This document shows positions 11,547 through 22,977 of a DNA stretch of 64,000 nucleotides, piece after piece. The notes under the pieces are model-generated. The model made no database searches. It was not told the origin of the DNA and saw only the letters and a program-made list of their open reading frames with translations. This DNA is from Dactylis glomerata (lineage: Eukaryota; Streptophyta; Magnoliopsida; Poales; Poaceae): contig QXEO01000240.1 of assembly GCA_007115705.1 (NCBI GenBank), positions 1,089,290 to 1,153,289 of the forward strand. Direction: 5' to 3'. Position 1 is the first letter of the stretch, and every line of letters starts with the position of its first letter. A program made the translations under genes and the position numbers.

Positions 11547-14378
11547 ACAGGGCATCAAGCAGGTGATCTTAAGGCCCCTGGGCCGGATGGTATGCCTGCA
11601 GTTTTCTACAAAAAAATTTGGTATATGGTGGGACCAAAAATCCAACAAGAAGTGTTAGGTGTTCTTAATGGAGGATTGATGCCACAAGGTTGGAATGAGA
11701 CAACAATTGTGCTTATACCCAAAGTGAGGACTCCAGAATGGATTACGGAGTTCGGACCTATTAGTCTATGTAATGTTCTTTACAAGATAATCTCCAAGGT
11801 AATTGCACAGAGGCTAAAAATTGTACTACCTCATATTATTTCACCAACACAATCTGCCTTTGTCCCTGGAGGTATGATTACGGATAATGTCTTGCTTGCA
11901 TATGAGATTACCCATATGATGCATCAAAAGAAGGGGGGTAGGGATGGTCTTGTGGCAGTCAAATTGGACATGAGTAAAGCTTATGACCGTGTTGAATGGG
12001 GTTTTCTGGAGAGGATTATGCTGAAAATTGGTTTTGCTGCTGATTGGGTGAAAGTTGTGATGAATTGTGTAAGGTCGGTGACTTACCATGTACGACTAAA
12101 TAGGAGTCTGCTTGATGCTTTTGTTCCTGAGCGTGGGCTTAGACAAGGAGACCCATTGTCTCCTTACCTTTTTATAATTTGTGCTGAAGGTTTATCGGCC
12201 CTACTCAAGCATGCGGAGGAGGAAGGATCGCTGCAGGGGGTTCAACTTTGTTCTGGTGCTCCGAGGATTAATCATCTTTTTTTCGCGGATGATTCTTTGA
12301 TAGTCATGAAGGCAAATACATCAAATGCAAATAAACTACAACAGATTTTGGCTTTATATGAGGTGCAATCAGGGCAGATGATAAATAAGAATAAATCTTC
12401 AGCCATGTTTAGTAAAGGTACAAAGGATAATATTAAGCGAGATGTGTTGGGAGTTTTAGGTATTCCAAGAGAATCAAGGAATGAAAGATATTTGGGTTTG
12501 CCGGTCCATCTGGGAGCTTCGAAGTCTAAAGAATTTCAATATTTAAAGGAGAAGGTGTGGAATAGAATTCAGGGGTGGAAGGAGAAATTACTCTCCAAAG
12601 CTGGTAAGGAGATTATGATTAAGGCAATTGCACAAGCTATTCCTACGTATGCTATGTCTTGCTTTGATTTGACAAAAGCTTTGTGTGAGGAAATTAGTGC
12701 GATGATTTGTCGGTATTGGTGGAGTCAGCAAGATGGAAAAAATAAATGTCATTGGCTGAGTTGGGAGATGATGACAAGATCAAAAGAAGATGGGGGTATG
12801 GGATTTAGAGATCTACATATTTTTAATATGGCAATGCTTGCTAGACAAAGTTGGCGTATGTTACAAAATCCAGATTCTTTGTGTTGTACTGTCCTTAAGG
12901 CTCTTTATTTTCCAGATACATCGATTTTGGAAGCTACTCCTAAACCGATGATGTCATACACTTGGCGCAGTATACTACGTGGCCTAGATCTTTTGAAACA
13001 AGGTTTGATTTGGCGGGTTGGTACAGGAGAGAATATTGATGCATGGAGGGATCCTTGGATTCCTAGAGGTATTACTCGACGTCCTACAACTCCTAATGGT
13101 TTGGATGAACCGGTACGTGTAGCAGATTTTTTGGACCAGGAATCCGGACAATGGGATGTAGACATTGTACGAGCTGTTTTTAATCAGGAAGATGCAAATG
13201 AGATTTTGTCAATTCCAGTACGAAAAGATACATAAGATTGGATTGCTTGGCATTTTGATAACAAGGGAGTTTTTTCAGTCAAATCAGCTTATCGTTTGGG
13301 CGTGAGTTTGAAGGATAAGGAGAAGCATTGTGATGCAGGCCCGTCAGTGGCGCAGGGAGATGGTTTTCCTCTTTGGAAAAGTATTTGGAAATTGAAGTTA
13401 CCTAGTAAGGTGAGGATTTTTGCATGGAGATTAGGTCATAATAGTCTTCCGACTCGTATGAACATCTCTCGCAAGCATGTCGATTTGGATACTAGATGTC
13501 CGATGTGTAATCGGTACGATGAAGATGGCGGCCATTTGTTTTTGAAATGCAAAAAAGTTAAACAGGTGTGGCGCAGTCTGCTTCTTGAAGATATCCGAAT
13601 TCTGCTTGTGCAAGCTTCAAATGCTAGAGTAATGTTGCATATGATTTTGGAGTTACCGCTGGACAAAAAACTCCTCACATTTATACTTCTTTGGGATTGG
13701 TGGACTACTAGAAATAAGGTGAATGCAGGGGAGAGAGAAAGATCTACTGTTGAAACTTGTTATGTTATTCAAAAACATGTTGCAGATTTTCTTAGCACAA
13801 CGTGTACTCCATCTAGTTCTCATTTGGACAATCAGACTGAGATGAAGTGGAGTAGGCCGATGCCAAATGTTGTTAAGGTAAATTTTGATGCTGCCTTTCT
13901 TGACAATATAAAAGCTGGAGCCTGGGGCTTCGTTGTACGTTCGGATACAGGGGATTTTGTTGCTGCGGCGGCTGGTAAACTCCAATATATTCGTTCTGCG
14001 TTGCAAGCTGAGACTGAAGCATGTGCAGCGGCGGTAGAAGGCGCAGTTGCTCTTGGTTTACACCGAGTGATTTTTAAGTCTGATTCTAAGATTCTGGTGA
14101 ATGCTCTTCAAACCAGAAGTTACGACTTGTCGGAGATCGGAGTTCTAGTCCGAGATATAAGGAGTGTTTGTATTGGCTCCTTTGATTCACATGAATTCAA
14201 TTATTGTCCTCATGAGTGTAATAGAGTAGCTCATGAGTTAGCCCAATTTGGTTTTCGTGCCGAGGAGGGGTGTTTAGGTTGGGCTGATGAAGCCCCAGTT
14301 TTTGTATCTGAATTAGTTGCCAGCGATATTGCTGCGCAAGTTTTTTAATGGAATCTCCATTTTCCCTCAAAAAAAAAA
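11547..14378 (+). mobile_element. 5'-truncated LINE (L1-like), poly-A tail at 14369-14378
   Basis: The element begins inside the reverse transcriptase region; the KAPGPDG motif is readable just before 11592. It ends after RNase H with aatggaatctcc, tttccctc and ten A. The endonuclease domain and ORF1 are absent, as expected for 5' truncation. No target duplication could be confirmed: the 3' flank gcaccacgttc has no exact copy near the 5' boundary, which is itself uncertain by about 50 bp. Confidence 0.85.
11592..14348 (+). pseudogene. LINE ORF2: reverse transcriptase, zinc-finger and RNase H region with one stop codon
   Basis: The frame runs 919 codons with a single in-frame TAA at 13233-13235, so the regions 11592-13235 and 13296-14348 belong to one reading frame. 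Reverse transcriptase motifs are clear: SPTQSAFVPGGMITDN, KLDMSKAYDRVEW, LRQGDPLSPYLF and the catalytic FADDS near residue 230. After the stop comes the zf-RVT region (LPSKVRIFAWRLGHNSLPT, CPMCNRYDEDGGHLFLKC). A plant-type RNase H follows, with KVNFDAAF, AETEACAAA and FKSDSKILVNAL carrying its acidic residues. The protein would copy LINE RNA at the insertion site. The N-terminal endonuclease is missing, so this copy cannot move by itself. The low damage suggests a fairly recent insertion. Confidence 0.92.
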
Positions 14379-14894
14379 GCACCACGTTCTTCACCTTCAG
14401 CACGCAGCAGGCAATTTGTCAAAAGAGTCAAGACGTCAGACTTGTTACTCAAATTTCTCTCTTCAAAGGAAAATATGTGCTTCACGATATTGTACTTCTA
14501 AGCCATTCTTCTTGTCAGTGTGAGATTCTTTCAATAATCTCAAAGCTTCCCTGCACATTCCAGATAATATGGTCAGCAAAGCATCTGAATGCCTTTCCAG
14601 CGGTAATTCATGGATAATCTTGAGAAAATGAGCCAAACAGGCAAATGAGACAAAAAATGTTAGCCATGTAGTAAACGAAATTTCATGCAAAGATATGATC
14701 GCATTCATATGTGTACTGAACAAACACAAAATGTCGTACTCTTGGGTTGAAATGCAAGACCGTTTATTTGATTGCTTTTGTACAGTTTAACGCACCAACT
14801 GTCTATACATTACCATACTATTAGGAATAGTATAAATCGCAACAAACTAGACTAGTAAAGCATGCAGCTAAAGTAGCTCAACTGCTCAAGTAGG
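14379..14894 (-). other. 3' flank of ANK-TPR copy 2, with one unassigned open frame
   Basis: Between the LINE poly-A tail and the stop codon of copy 2 there is an open frame at 14463-14729 (minus) of 88 codons that matches no family I know. Its last part (RHSDALLTILSGMCREALRLL) looks protein-like and could be 3' UTR, an old exon of copy 2, or chance. No poly-A signal is certain. Confidence 0.35.
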
Positions 14895-17679
14895 CTACCT
14901 TAACGCCTTCTCAATTCCAGCAAATCCTGGCTTCAATTTGAGACCATCAAGAAATGAATCACATGCCTTTTCATACTCCTAAGAATGAAGATATAGAGTT
15001 GAGTGGATTGTCAAAAAGGTTTATCCGCAAAATTTAAACAAGTGCCAAATCGTGATTCTGTATCACCTGCAGTTGCACATATGAGTATCCCTCCAGCCAG
15101 CAGGAATGTGCACAGCCAGGTCGCATTGTCCTGCAAAGTTGGGCATCATTTAAAGCACCCTCTCCATTGCCCAGGTGAAGCCGGCAAAAACCCCTATTGC
15201 CAATCAAGGTTGAATCAACATTTTCAAGATTAACCAACATAGCCTACAGCCAACAAATCAAATGAAAAATTACATATTTTCTGAAAAAAATCTGCATATA
15301 ATCCTAAGATTTCTAGGACAAAGACCTGGTAAGTAAATGAATGCAAATATGTAGAACCAAACAAAGAAAGAATACAACTTATATCATGACTGACGAGATA
15401 AATAATATATGGAGGTGTCTCATTGAAAAGTGGAAACAGTTTGAAGTCAAAATTGCTTCCACAATAGCTAAGTAACCAACGCTCTTGATGCAACATAAGA
15501 GGAATTTATCTGTTCCCAATTGTGCATCTTCTTCATCAGCACATGGGATCTATACATACACACATCTCTTCATGTGTCAACCATGGTTTATGAGTCCATG
15601 CAAACATCTACACGTGACAAGGTAAAGCTAAAACCTTGGACGCCCTACCCAAACATACTAAAGATTTGAAGATATACATCCAAAAATATATAAGAAGCGG
15701 CAATGTGCCATACTAAAGCTTTTAAGATATTGCATACAGATGCATGCACTGATCACATTTCCCCAGGACTGTTATCATTCCCTGACAAACTTGGACGTCT
15801 CCTTATAAAAGGGGTACAAACCCTAAATGTAACCATGAAAAACTAACAGGATAGACATTTTGTTATTTTCATTTATATTCTAACCTTTGTACCTAACCTA
15901 AACTAACCATAACCAGCAAAGCCAAACACCACTAGTTTCCAAACTAAAAACACTTTGATGGAAGTGGTGATCGTGAATCGTCATCCACCATGGTCTCATT
16001 CTCCATGAACTATGAAGGTGCTCAGACAGTTTCCGAATGTCACGATAAATCATATTAGCAGATAAGTGACCCGGGTAGGCTTGTGCCAGGGACCCGAATG
16101 CTCACTGGTTCCACCGTGGTTCTATCAGGACCACTGTGAAGGTGACACTGCTCAGTGATGTCGATATGAAAGTCTTATAAGGGAGTCAATCACTCCAACA
16201 ATCATACGCTCAAAAGCAACTCCATTGTGCAGGCCTATAGGCTTATTTGTGCTAGCACTAACAGGGGCACCGTCAAGCCATAACTCACAAGCATGAATAC
16301 TGTAAAGGGTACAAGTATTCATGAGCCTTGTGATACATATTTGTCCCTTCAGCTATACAATATAATTAGCCGTTCACACTTGCACCCTTCTCCTTACATC
16401 GAGAATATAACATTAAAAAGAGTAGGAAAATACAAGAAAAGAGAAATAATTAAAACCCATGCATAGTTTGCGCGAGCATCCAGAAAAAAGCAAAATACTG
16501 ATGTAAGCCATTGCAATGAATAAAATGAGACAACAATATTACAGGAAAAGAAATGAACTTCAGGAGCACGAATAATGCAATAGCATACCATGGTATAGAA
16601 TTCTAATGCTGCATCGTAATTCTCTTTATGCAAAGCCTTGTATCCTTCTTCTTTCAACTTGGCTACTGACATTTTAGACAAAGGGTTATCCTGAAATTTT
16701 CAAAAAAAAAATAAACGACCTCGAGATTGCGGAAATTTATATGCAAAGAACTTACAAAGGAATAGAAATATTTAATATTTTAACGTGCTATAATTTCATT
16801 CATTTGGTACGATCGCATGTTATTGTAAACAAGCAGAAATTCAGTTATCACATTGACCCCAGAACCGCCAAGCTCAATTGCATGATAACATCCCACATGA
16901 TCTCATTGTATCCATCTCTGCTTTCTTGTTTTCATGAAATTTTATGGCGCATCACAATTTTGAACGAAGCACCAAAAACAGGGAATGTCATCTAGTGTCA
17001 AAAATAGAAGTTTCATAGTTCAGAAGTGTCAAAACGAGGATTCACGAAAATGTAAGATCAACGGTCTTCATAGTATGAGACATGAATATTAAGTTTCTAG
17101 CCTAAACAGTTGCATTCAAAATATGACTTAGGACTACGGTACATAAGTAAGTATATTCTAATATGCAAATGATGTTCTTGCACATACCTCCAACTTTGGC
17201 TCTGACTTTACGTAACTAACTATTCCATCAACGCTCCAATCATGTACGGCTGGAATACGAGAAGAAGTGACTTCAAACAGGATCTCGACGTCTCTGCGCG
17301 TACCAAAGTATGCCGCGAGTTGTATTGGCAAGTGACCAAACTGTTAAGAAAAATACAAAGTTTAATCTCACCAATGTGTTTGTAGGAAATAAATAAATTA
17401 ACACATTCGACCACATAAAGGTGTATAGACAAGAATTTGACCAATAGTACTCCATTCACGGCAAAAAGTTGGTCAAGAGATGAGTTCGCCCTCATCCATC
17501 AACAGTGCACATGCTCCAAAGAATCCAGCAAGTCCCTTTTGTCGTTAACTATTGGCTGTGTGCATCCTAAATAAAAGTTCCCGGATAACGAGGGGCCAGA
17601 AGATTAACTCATCCATTATCTAAATATTAGTTCCCAAATAACAATTCAACATTAGCAATTTTGCTAGTATTTTTTACTA

Positions 17680-17761
17680 CTACCTCTGTTCCATAATATA
17701 GGACGTTTTGGGTAGGCTATTTTAGCCTACCAAAATATCTTATATTTAGGAACGGAGGTGG
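17680..17761. mobile_element. Stowaway MITE in intron 7 of copy 2
   Basis: An 82-bp element with terminal inverted repeats (ctacctctgttcc and ggaacggaggtgg) is flanked by TA at 17678-17679 and 17762-17763, the Stowaway/mariner target. The interior is nearly a perfect hairpin (taggcta-ttt-tagccta). The corresponding intron of copy 1 lacks it. Confidence 0.88.
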
Positions 17762-20700
17762 TACCCTTTTACATCTTTTGGTTTGTGTGGTATTTGTTGG
17801 GTTGGTCTCCATCCTACACCAACTTGCTTGAGACTATATAAAAGACATACTATTTGGCAGATTGAAAACTAACACATCTTCCCATATCACAATTTCAAAT
17901 TATAAGGGAAGATTAGACATTTAAAATTCGCAGGATAAATCAACCAAAATTATTTCTTTTAAAATTGTATCAATGTTGAATTTTTTTATATGTTGTCACT
18001 TCAAAAGATTGATCTTCAAGAAAATATAATGTTTAGTACGTTACACCTTACAAATAATATCAGAAGGCAGGAAATTGTAGTGTTACAATCCACATGTCAC
18101 TCTTACAGGATTACATCACTGAGTTTATATGAGCGCACCAAACCTGAATTAACAATTAGTTAGATATGACTATGGGACTTACATTACCTAAGTTTAAGGA
18201 TGGAAAATGCTTAGTAATTTAATGTTACACCCACATGCGTAAACAACCAACCAGATTAAACTAAATGCAGGTGGAAGTGGAACACAAAACTTACTTCATT
18301 TGGAATATTGGGATCTGCACCAGCATCCAATAGGGGCTTGAGGACGTCAGTTAGGCCATTTCTTGCAGCACCTTGCAAGGGCGTCGTAGTACGCACACCC
18401 TTCACATCAGCACCAGCCTAGCATATAACAGAATCATAGATGATTTCTCTGAATAATATATGTCACAATTTATCTGTGCACATCTTCGCTGAACTGGGAT
18501 ATACCTCTAGCAGTAGGTTCACACATTTCACTGAGCGACTATAGATAGCAATCATGAGAGGTGAAAGGGCATCGTCTAGCATCTTGTTACACTAAAAAAA
18601 AGATGCAAGTAATTAGCTCACCAGATTAGTGACAATTATCAGATACACAACTAAAAATTATGCATATAATCGCAACTCAAATGGAACCATGTCACTGTGA
18701 CAGTGAACCTCAGTGAATGAAAGAAAATGAGGGCACTTAGTGCAGCATTACAAAAAAGAGATGAGGAAAATGCACATCATCAACATTTCAACATGACAAT
18801 ATTTGGTAGTGGAGCATTCACTTCATCACTAGTCAAATCCACATGACAACCAACAACTTTTTCGAGATAGAAAAGATAACAAATAGGACGTATATGCCTG
18901 CTGGAATTGCAGGCGTTCCATACTTTGGTTCATCACATCTGAAAAAAAAACAGGCCCAAGAAGAAATACATAGTGACATTGACAGTTCTGCTTGCATAGA
19001 CCATACACCAGCACAAGTTCAGATAATGTGGGATTCCTTTCAATGTAAAAATGTTCTGTGGTGAAATGCTCTTATTTGCAACCAACTTAGTCTCCGCCTC
19101 CCCATCCCATACAAGTTCGACCTCTACTAATTAATGAGTCCCCCAACGCCACCATTTAGATGACATGTACCACCTTTGCTCCCCTTTTTGTATTGATGCT
19201 CGCACCTGATTTTGTACTGAATCTAATCATCTCCCAAAATTCGTCCTTTTAGCATGGCCATAGAAACACCTTCTGAAGTAGATTTTATCTCCAATATGAT
19301 AAGACACCAAGTGCTGAGCGTTCTTTTAAATCATCATTAATTTGTGGGACATATTCCTCAATTTTCTAACATACTTAGCAGCAGTAAGTGTGGCTATTTG
19401 GGTGGAATATTTTGGAGTTAACATGTGCATAAGGTCGATCTTTATTACAGGTGTAAATGAAGTGGTTCTCGTGATACAAATTTTATTGCTGATTTTAGGT
19501 TAGGTTACATAAGGGGAAAATATCCAAACAAGCCCTCGAAAATTACTGATCAGTTAAGTACTTCTTGTCAGGGCAAGCAGTCCACATAGAAAGAATATCA
19601 GCGGTTTAGCTTATGCAGGCTTTGATGTTGACATTTTCGACATACCCACAGATGATAAAGGTGAAGACAGGAAACTTCAATGGAAATGACAATTTAGTGG
19701 AGGTCTATCTATTGAAGGTGCTATATGATGATCCTTTTCAACCTTCAAAGGTGAAACTATGTGTACATAAGAAGCATATAGTTCACAGAAAGAGCCTACA
19801 ACTCGCTGCTTACTGCAGAACAAGATGTACAGTGAAACTAGTTTTTCAGCATCACTTCAAAATTTGACGGTACATGATTGTACAACCAATTAATGAGTGA
19901 AATAAATGTTAATCCAATTTCCAAATGTTCACAAATCTCCAGATTCCAGAGAAAAAACAGCAGAACACTAACTAATCTAACTGTCAAGATTCAACTAAAA
20001 GTAAAATGGAGAAAGCAGACGGACAAAGATTGCCAAATATAACTGTTTGAAAACTACGAACAAACGTACAGTGAAACTTACATCTGCATGGTGATCCAAC
20101 AAAATCTTCATGGCGCTGTCCTGCTTAAGTTGAGCAGCAACATGTAACGGTGTTCCATGAATAGTACAATATGAATCGACATAAGCGCCTCTCGAGAGCA
20201 AGAGTTCTACTACTTCACAGTCCCCTGAATCATACCTTTGGAATGTAAACATATTTAAGTACATGACAAATCCTTTTTCTATAAAAAATACATGACAATT
20301 CCTCTTATTAGTAATTTCTTCTATGCCCCACTTCAGTTCTTTTGACTCATCAATTGATTTGTGACACGAATCAATTGTAAAAGGCTATAGATCACTCATC
20401 ACTTGAAGAAATGTCGATGAAAGTAATAGTGACAGTGCAACGCATACAAGTAACCAACTAAGAGAGAGAGATAGTGAAATACCTTTTTTGACGGCCTCAT
20501 GGAGAGGAGTAAACCCTCTTTTGTCGACATTATCTGGATTGGCACCGTGATCAAGAAGATACCTCACAATATCCACGCGCCCACCTTCGTTTTTACCAGT
20601 AATTGCCCAGACTAGAGGAGTTCTACCTGTCAATAGCGCGACAGAAGAAAGCTCATGCATTTACATCAGAACAAATACATGAATGTTTCTATTGCATACA

Positions 20701-20976
20701 TTCAGACTTTCCATGTTGGTAGCATACTGAAAAAAACGAGAGAGCAGACGCACCGCATATGTCAACGGCATCGACATCCACCCTGATGTCCTCGACCAGG
20801 TACTCGCACATTTCGGCCTTCTCGCCCCCAGAGGCGAGGTGCAGCGCCCCAGCACCGTGATCTTTAACGGCTTCCACCGCCTCCGTGATGTGGCCGCGAC
20901 CGCCGTCAAGCTTCCTCGCCATCCCTGCACGTACGTACGGATCGGTCGGTGCCCCCCAAATGAAGTATTAAAAAAT

Positions 20977-21803
20977 CAGGGCCGCCGCACATCAGGTGTT
21001 CAGAGTGTTCGATCACACACATGTGCAGAGTGTTCGATCGCACAGGGCCTCCAAAATAGGAGGGCCCCCAAATTGTATATTAAACTTCTACTTATAGTAG
21101 TACTAATGACAGGATTAGCTGGCCTAATAAGTGCATTGACCCATTCTACGGCTTAGCAATTGAACTTGCCACAGAATTAACTCCATAGGCCCCAACTCAC
21201 CCACGCCTCCCCCTTCTCTCTGGACTCCCTCTCGTGCAGCCCTTCACCTCCCCTGATTAATCTCTTTCGAATTACCAAAAAGTACGACAGTTAACAGCTA
21301 CAGTTAAGTACTTCACTCTCGACCTTCCACGGCAACTCCGATCATTGTTGTTCAGCAGAGAGAGGTTTTTCTACTATATTTGACAAAATCAGCTGGAGTT
21401 TAACCAGTGTTCTACACTGACAGAAAACTAGCAAATGAAAACAATATTTAGGAGAAGGTTGCTTATGAAAAACTAATTGAAGATAATGTTCTGCTCCCTA
21501 TGTTTGAGAATAGATGACCCTTTTGGATCTTCCTCGGTCTACTACCAGAGATCTAACTTCTGATTTTTTTTTTTTTTTTTAGAAAAACTTCTGAGAGTTT
21601 CTTCTTTGTATGATCTATTTTTAAAATGTATTAACGATATGAAAATATAAAAAAATAGACTTGCTTTTGTAATTAACTTATACTATATTTGCAGTAAAAG
21701 ACAACTCATAATATAAAAAACCAATATTCCCCTCATATTATAACTAGAACCAAATTTTAGGTTTGCACAGCACAGGGCCTCCAATTTGTCAGGTACGGCC
21801 CTG
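20977..21803. mobile_element. hAT-like non-autonomous insertion in intron 2 of copy 2
   Basis: Intron 2 is 108 bp in copy 1 but 933 bp here. The extra block starts cagggccg (20977) and ends cggccctg (21796-21803), an 8-bp inverted repeat. Subterminal cacagggcctcc motifs occur near 21041 and 21772, in the style of grass hAT elements. Near-identical cgcacatca (inside the left edge) and cgcacacca (right flank) may be the 8-9 bp target duplication, in which case the true left end lies about 17 bp further in. No transposase frame is visible. Confidence 0.6.
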
Positions 21804-22046
21804 GCGCACACCACGGCCAGAAGAAGGAGTAGAGGTTAGAGAGGGGCGAAATCGTACGCTCGAGGACGGCGAGGTCGCCCGCGGCCGCCGCGCTGAGGAG
21901 CCGCCTCTGCGGCGTCCCGTCGGCTGCAAGGAGAGGAGGAGCCGACCGAGTGAGTGAGTCGCTGTTAGGGTTTGGGGCGGCGAAGGGAGAGGGGGAGGAG
22001 AGTCGCTGCGCTTACCGTAGGCGAAGTCGTGGCTAGGGCGCGTCAT

Positions 22047-22529
22047 GGCGGCGGAATGGGAGCGAGTTGGTATGGTTTGAAGCGGAGAGGCGGGAGGGTT
22101 TGGCTGGAGTGGAGAGGGGCAGAGGGCGATGATGGGGAATGGAAGCGGGAAGAGGAGGGGCGGGGCGGAGTGGCCGCCGAAGTCGGAAAAAATTGGAAAA
22201 GGGGCTGGGTCTCCTCTTCGAACCGCTCGGGCGGGCGCGGAGCCCCAAACTACCGCCGCCGTGAGCTCTGAGGTCGTAATCGAGGTCGACGTGCCGCAGC
22301 CGCAGGTGGATAGCCGCCGACCGCCGTGAAAAGCTAAACTGAAACTGAACCTTGATGCAAACAGAGTGCACCTCAGGCTCCTACAAGCACGGCACGTAGG
22401 CTCGTAACAACTATCTGAAAAGGCAGTAAACTAGATAAGCTATGGACTGACAAGATCAGAAGCATAACAAATCACCTCCCTAATCCTGTAGTCAATTTAT
22501 TTCAGACATTCCGATTTTGCTCCTCAGGA
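22047..22529 (-). promoter_or_regulatory. 5' flank of ANK-TPR copy 2
   Basis: The GC-rich stretch up to about 22190 resembles the flank of copy 1. Beyond it, 22200-22330 stays GC-rich and 22330-22529 is plain sequence leading into the copia relic. No TATA box or other site could be pinned down. Confidence 0.4.
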
Positions 22530-22632
22530 ACAGTTCCTCAAACCAGATCCGCCCAATCAGCATCGGTGTAAATGTTCAGAAGTGTGGAAGAAGCCTTCTG
22601 AATAAGCAAGCCAGTAGATGTAGTACCCTTAA
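22530..22632 (-). pseudogene. copia reverse transcriptase/RNase H relic, downstream part
   Basis: On the minus strand this reads KGTTSTGLLIQKASSTLLN and then YTDADWADL before a stop. This is the Ty1/copia segment that follows the reverse transcriptase (usual pattern KGT-TGLL and DADWAG). It joins in frame with 24947-25056 once the Harbinger element between them is removed. Confidence 0.75.
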
Positions 22633-22931
22633 GAGCATGTCTACCAGCATCCGTAAAGGGGCCAAACCCTCAAAATAACCGTCAGTTATGGGTTCTTGCT
22701 AAAAAAATATCGTAGATCAGCACCCTCAAATGACGGAAACGGTAAAAAAAAATTGAGGGCCGAACCCAGAATCCGTGTCCGGCCTGCAGAAACGAGGGTT
22801 TCGGACGCGACCCGAACGCGGCCCGTACTAGACGGTCCATTTTGCGCGCGAGAACCTTCAGCTCATTCCTTCCTTCCCGCTCGCCCGCCGCTGCCGCCAC
22901 CGCCGCCGATTTTCGCGCCCCCGCAGCCTCG

Positions 22932-22955
22932 CCCCCCCCCCCCCCCCCCCCCCCC
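22932..22955. repeat. poly-C tract (24 C)
   Basis: A pure C run just upstream of the likely start codon of the Harbinger-borne gene, in its 5' leader. Confidence 0.9.
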
Positions 22956-22977
22956 GCCGCGCCCGGATCCCGATGGC

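Larger units (their letters stand above)
14895..22046 (-). pseudogene. ankyrin-repeat and TPR protein, copy 2, frameshifted in the TPR exon
   Basis: Eleven exons can be placed: 22016-22046, 21858-21923, 20754-20924, 20483-20626, 20082-20224, 18505-18591, 18295-18417, 17188-17340, 16589-16691, 15067-15243 and 14895-14978, ending in TAG. Exons 1-8 read 306 codons in frame (MTRPSHDFAYADGTPQ, ankyrin units as in copy 1). Exon 9 is 103 nt here against 102 in copy 1, because a run of three T (coding strand) has become four. In the joined frame this gives five residues and then a stop, so the product would be about 311 residues of ankyrin repeats with no TPR. Exons 10-11 still read well in the original frame (STLIGNRGFCRLHLGNGEG, EYEKACDSFLDGLKLKPG), so damage is limited. 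In the TPR the clamp asparagine is also changed (EEGYKALHK). It is either a young pseudogene, a truncated ankyrin-only gene, or a homopolymer error in the assembly. Confidence 0.8.

Noticed and set aside
14463..14729. Possible extra 3' exon of ANK-TPR copy 2
   Set aside because: The copy already has a good stop after the usual C-terminal block, and I see no donor site linking it; kept only as unassigned sequence.
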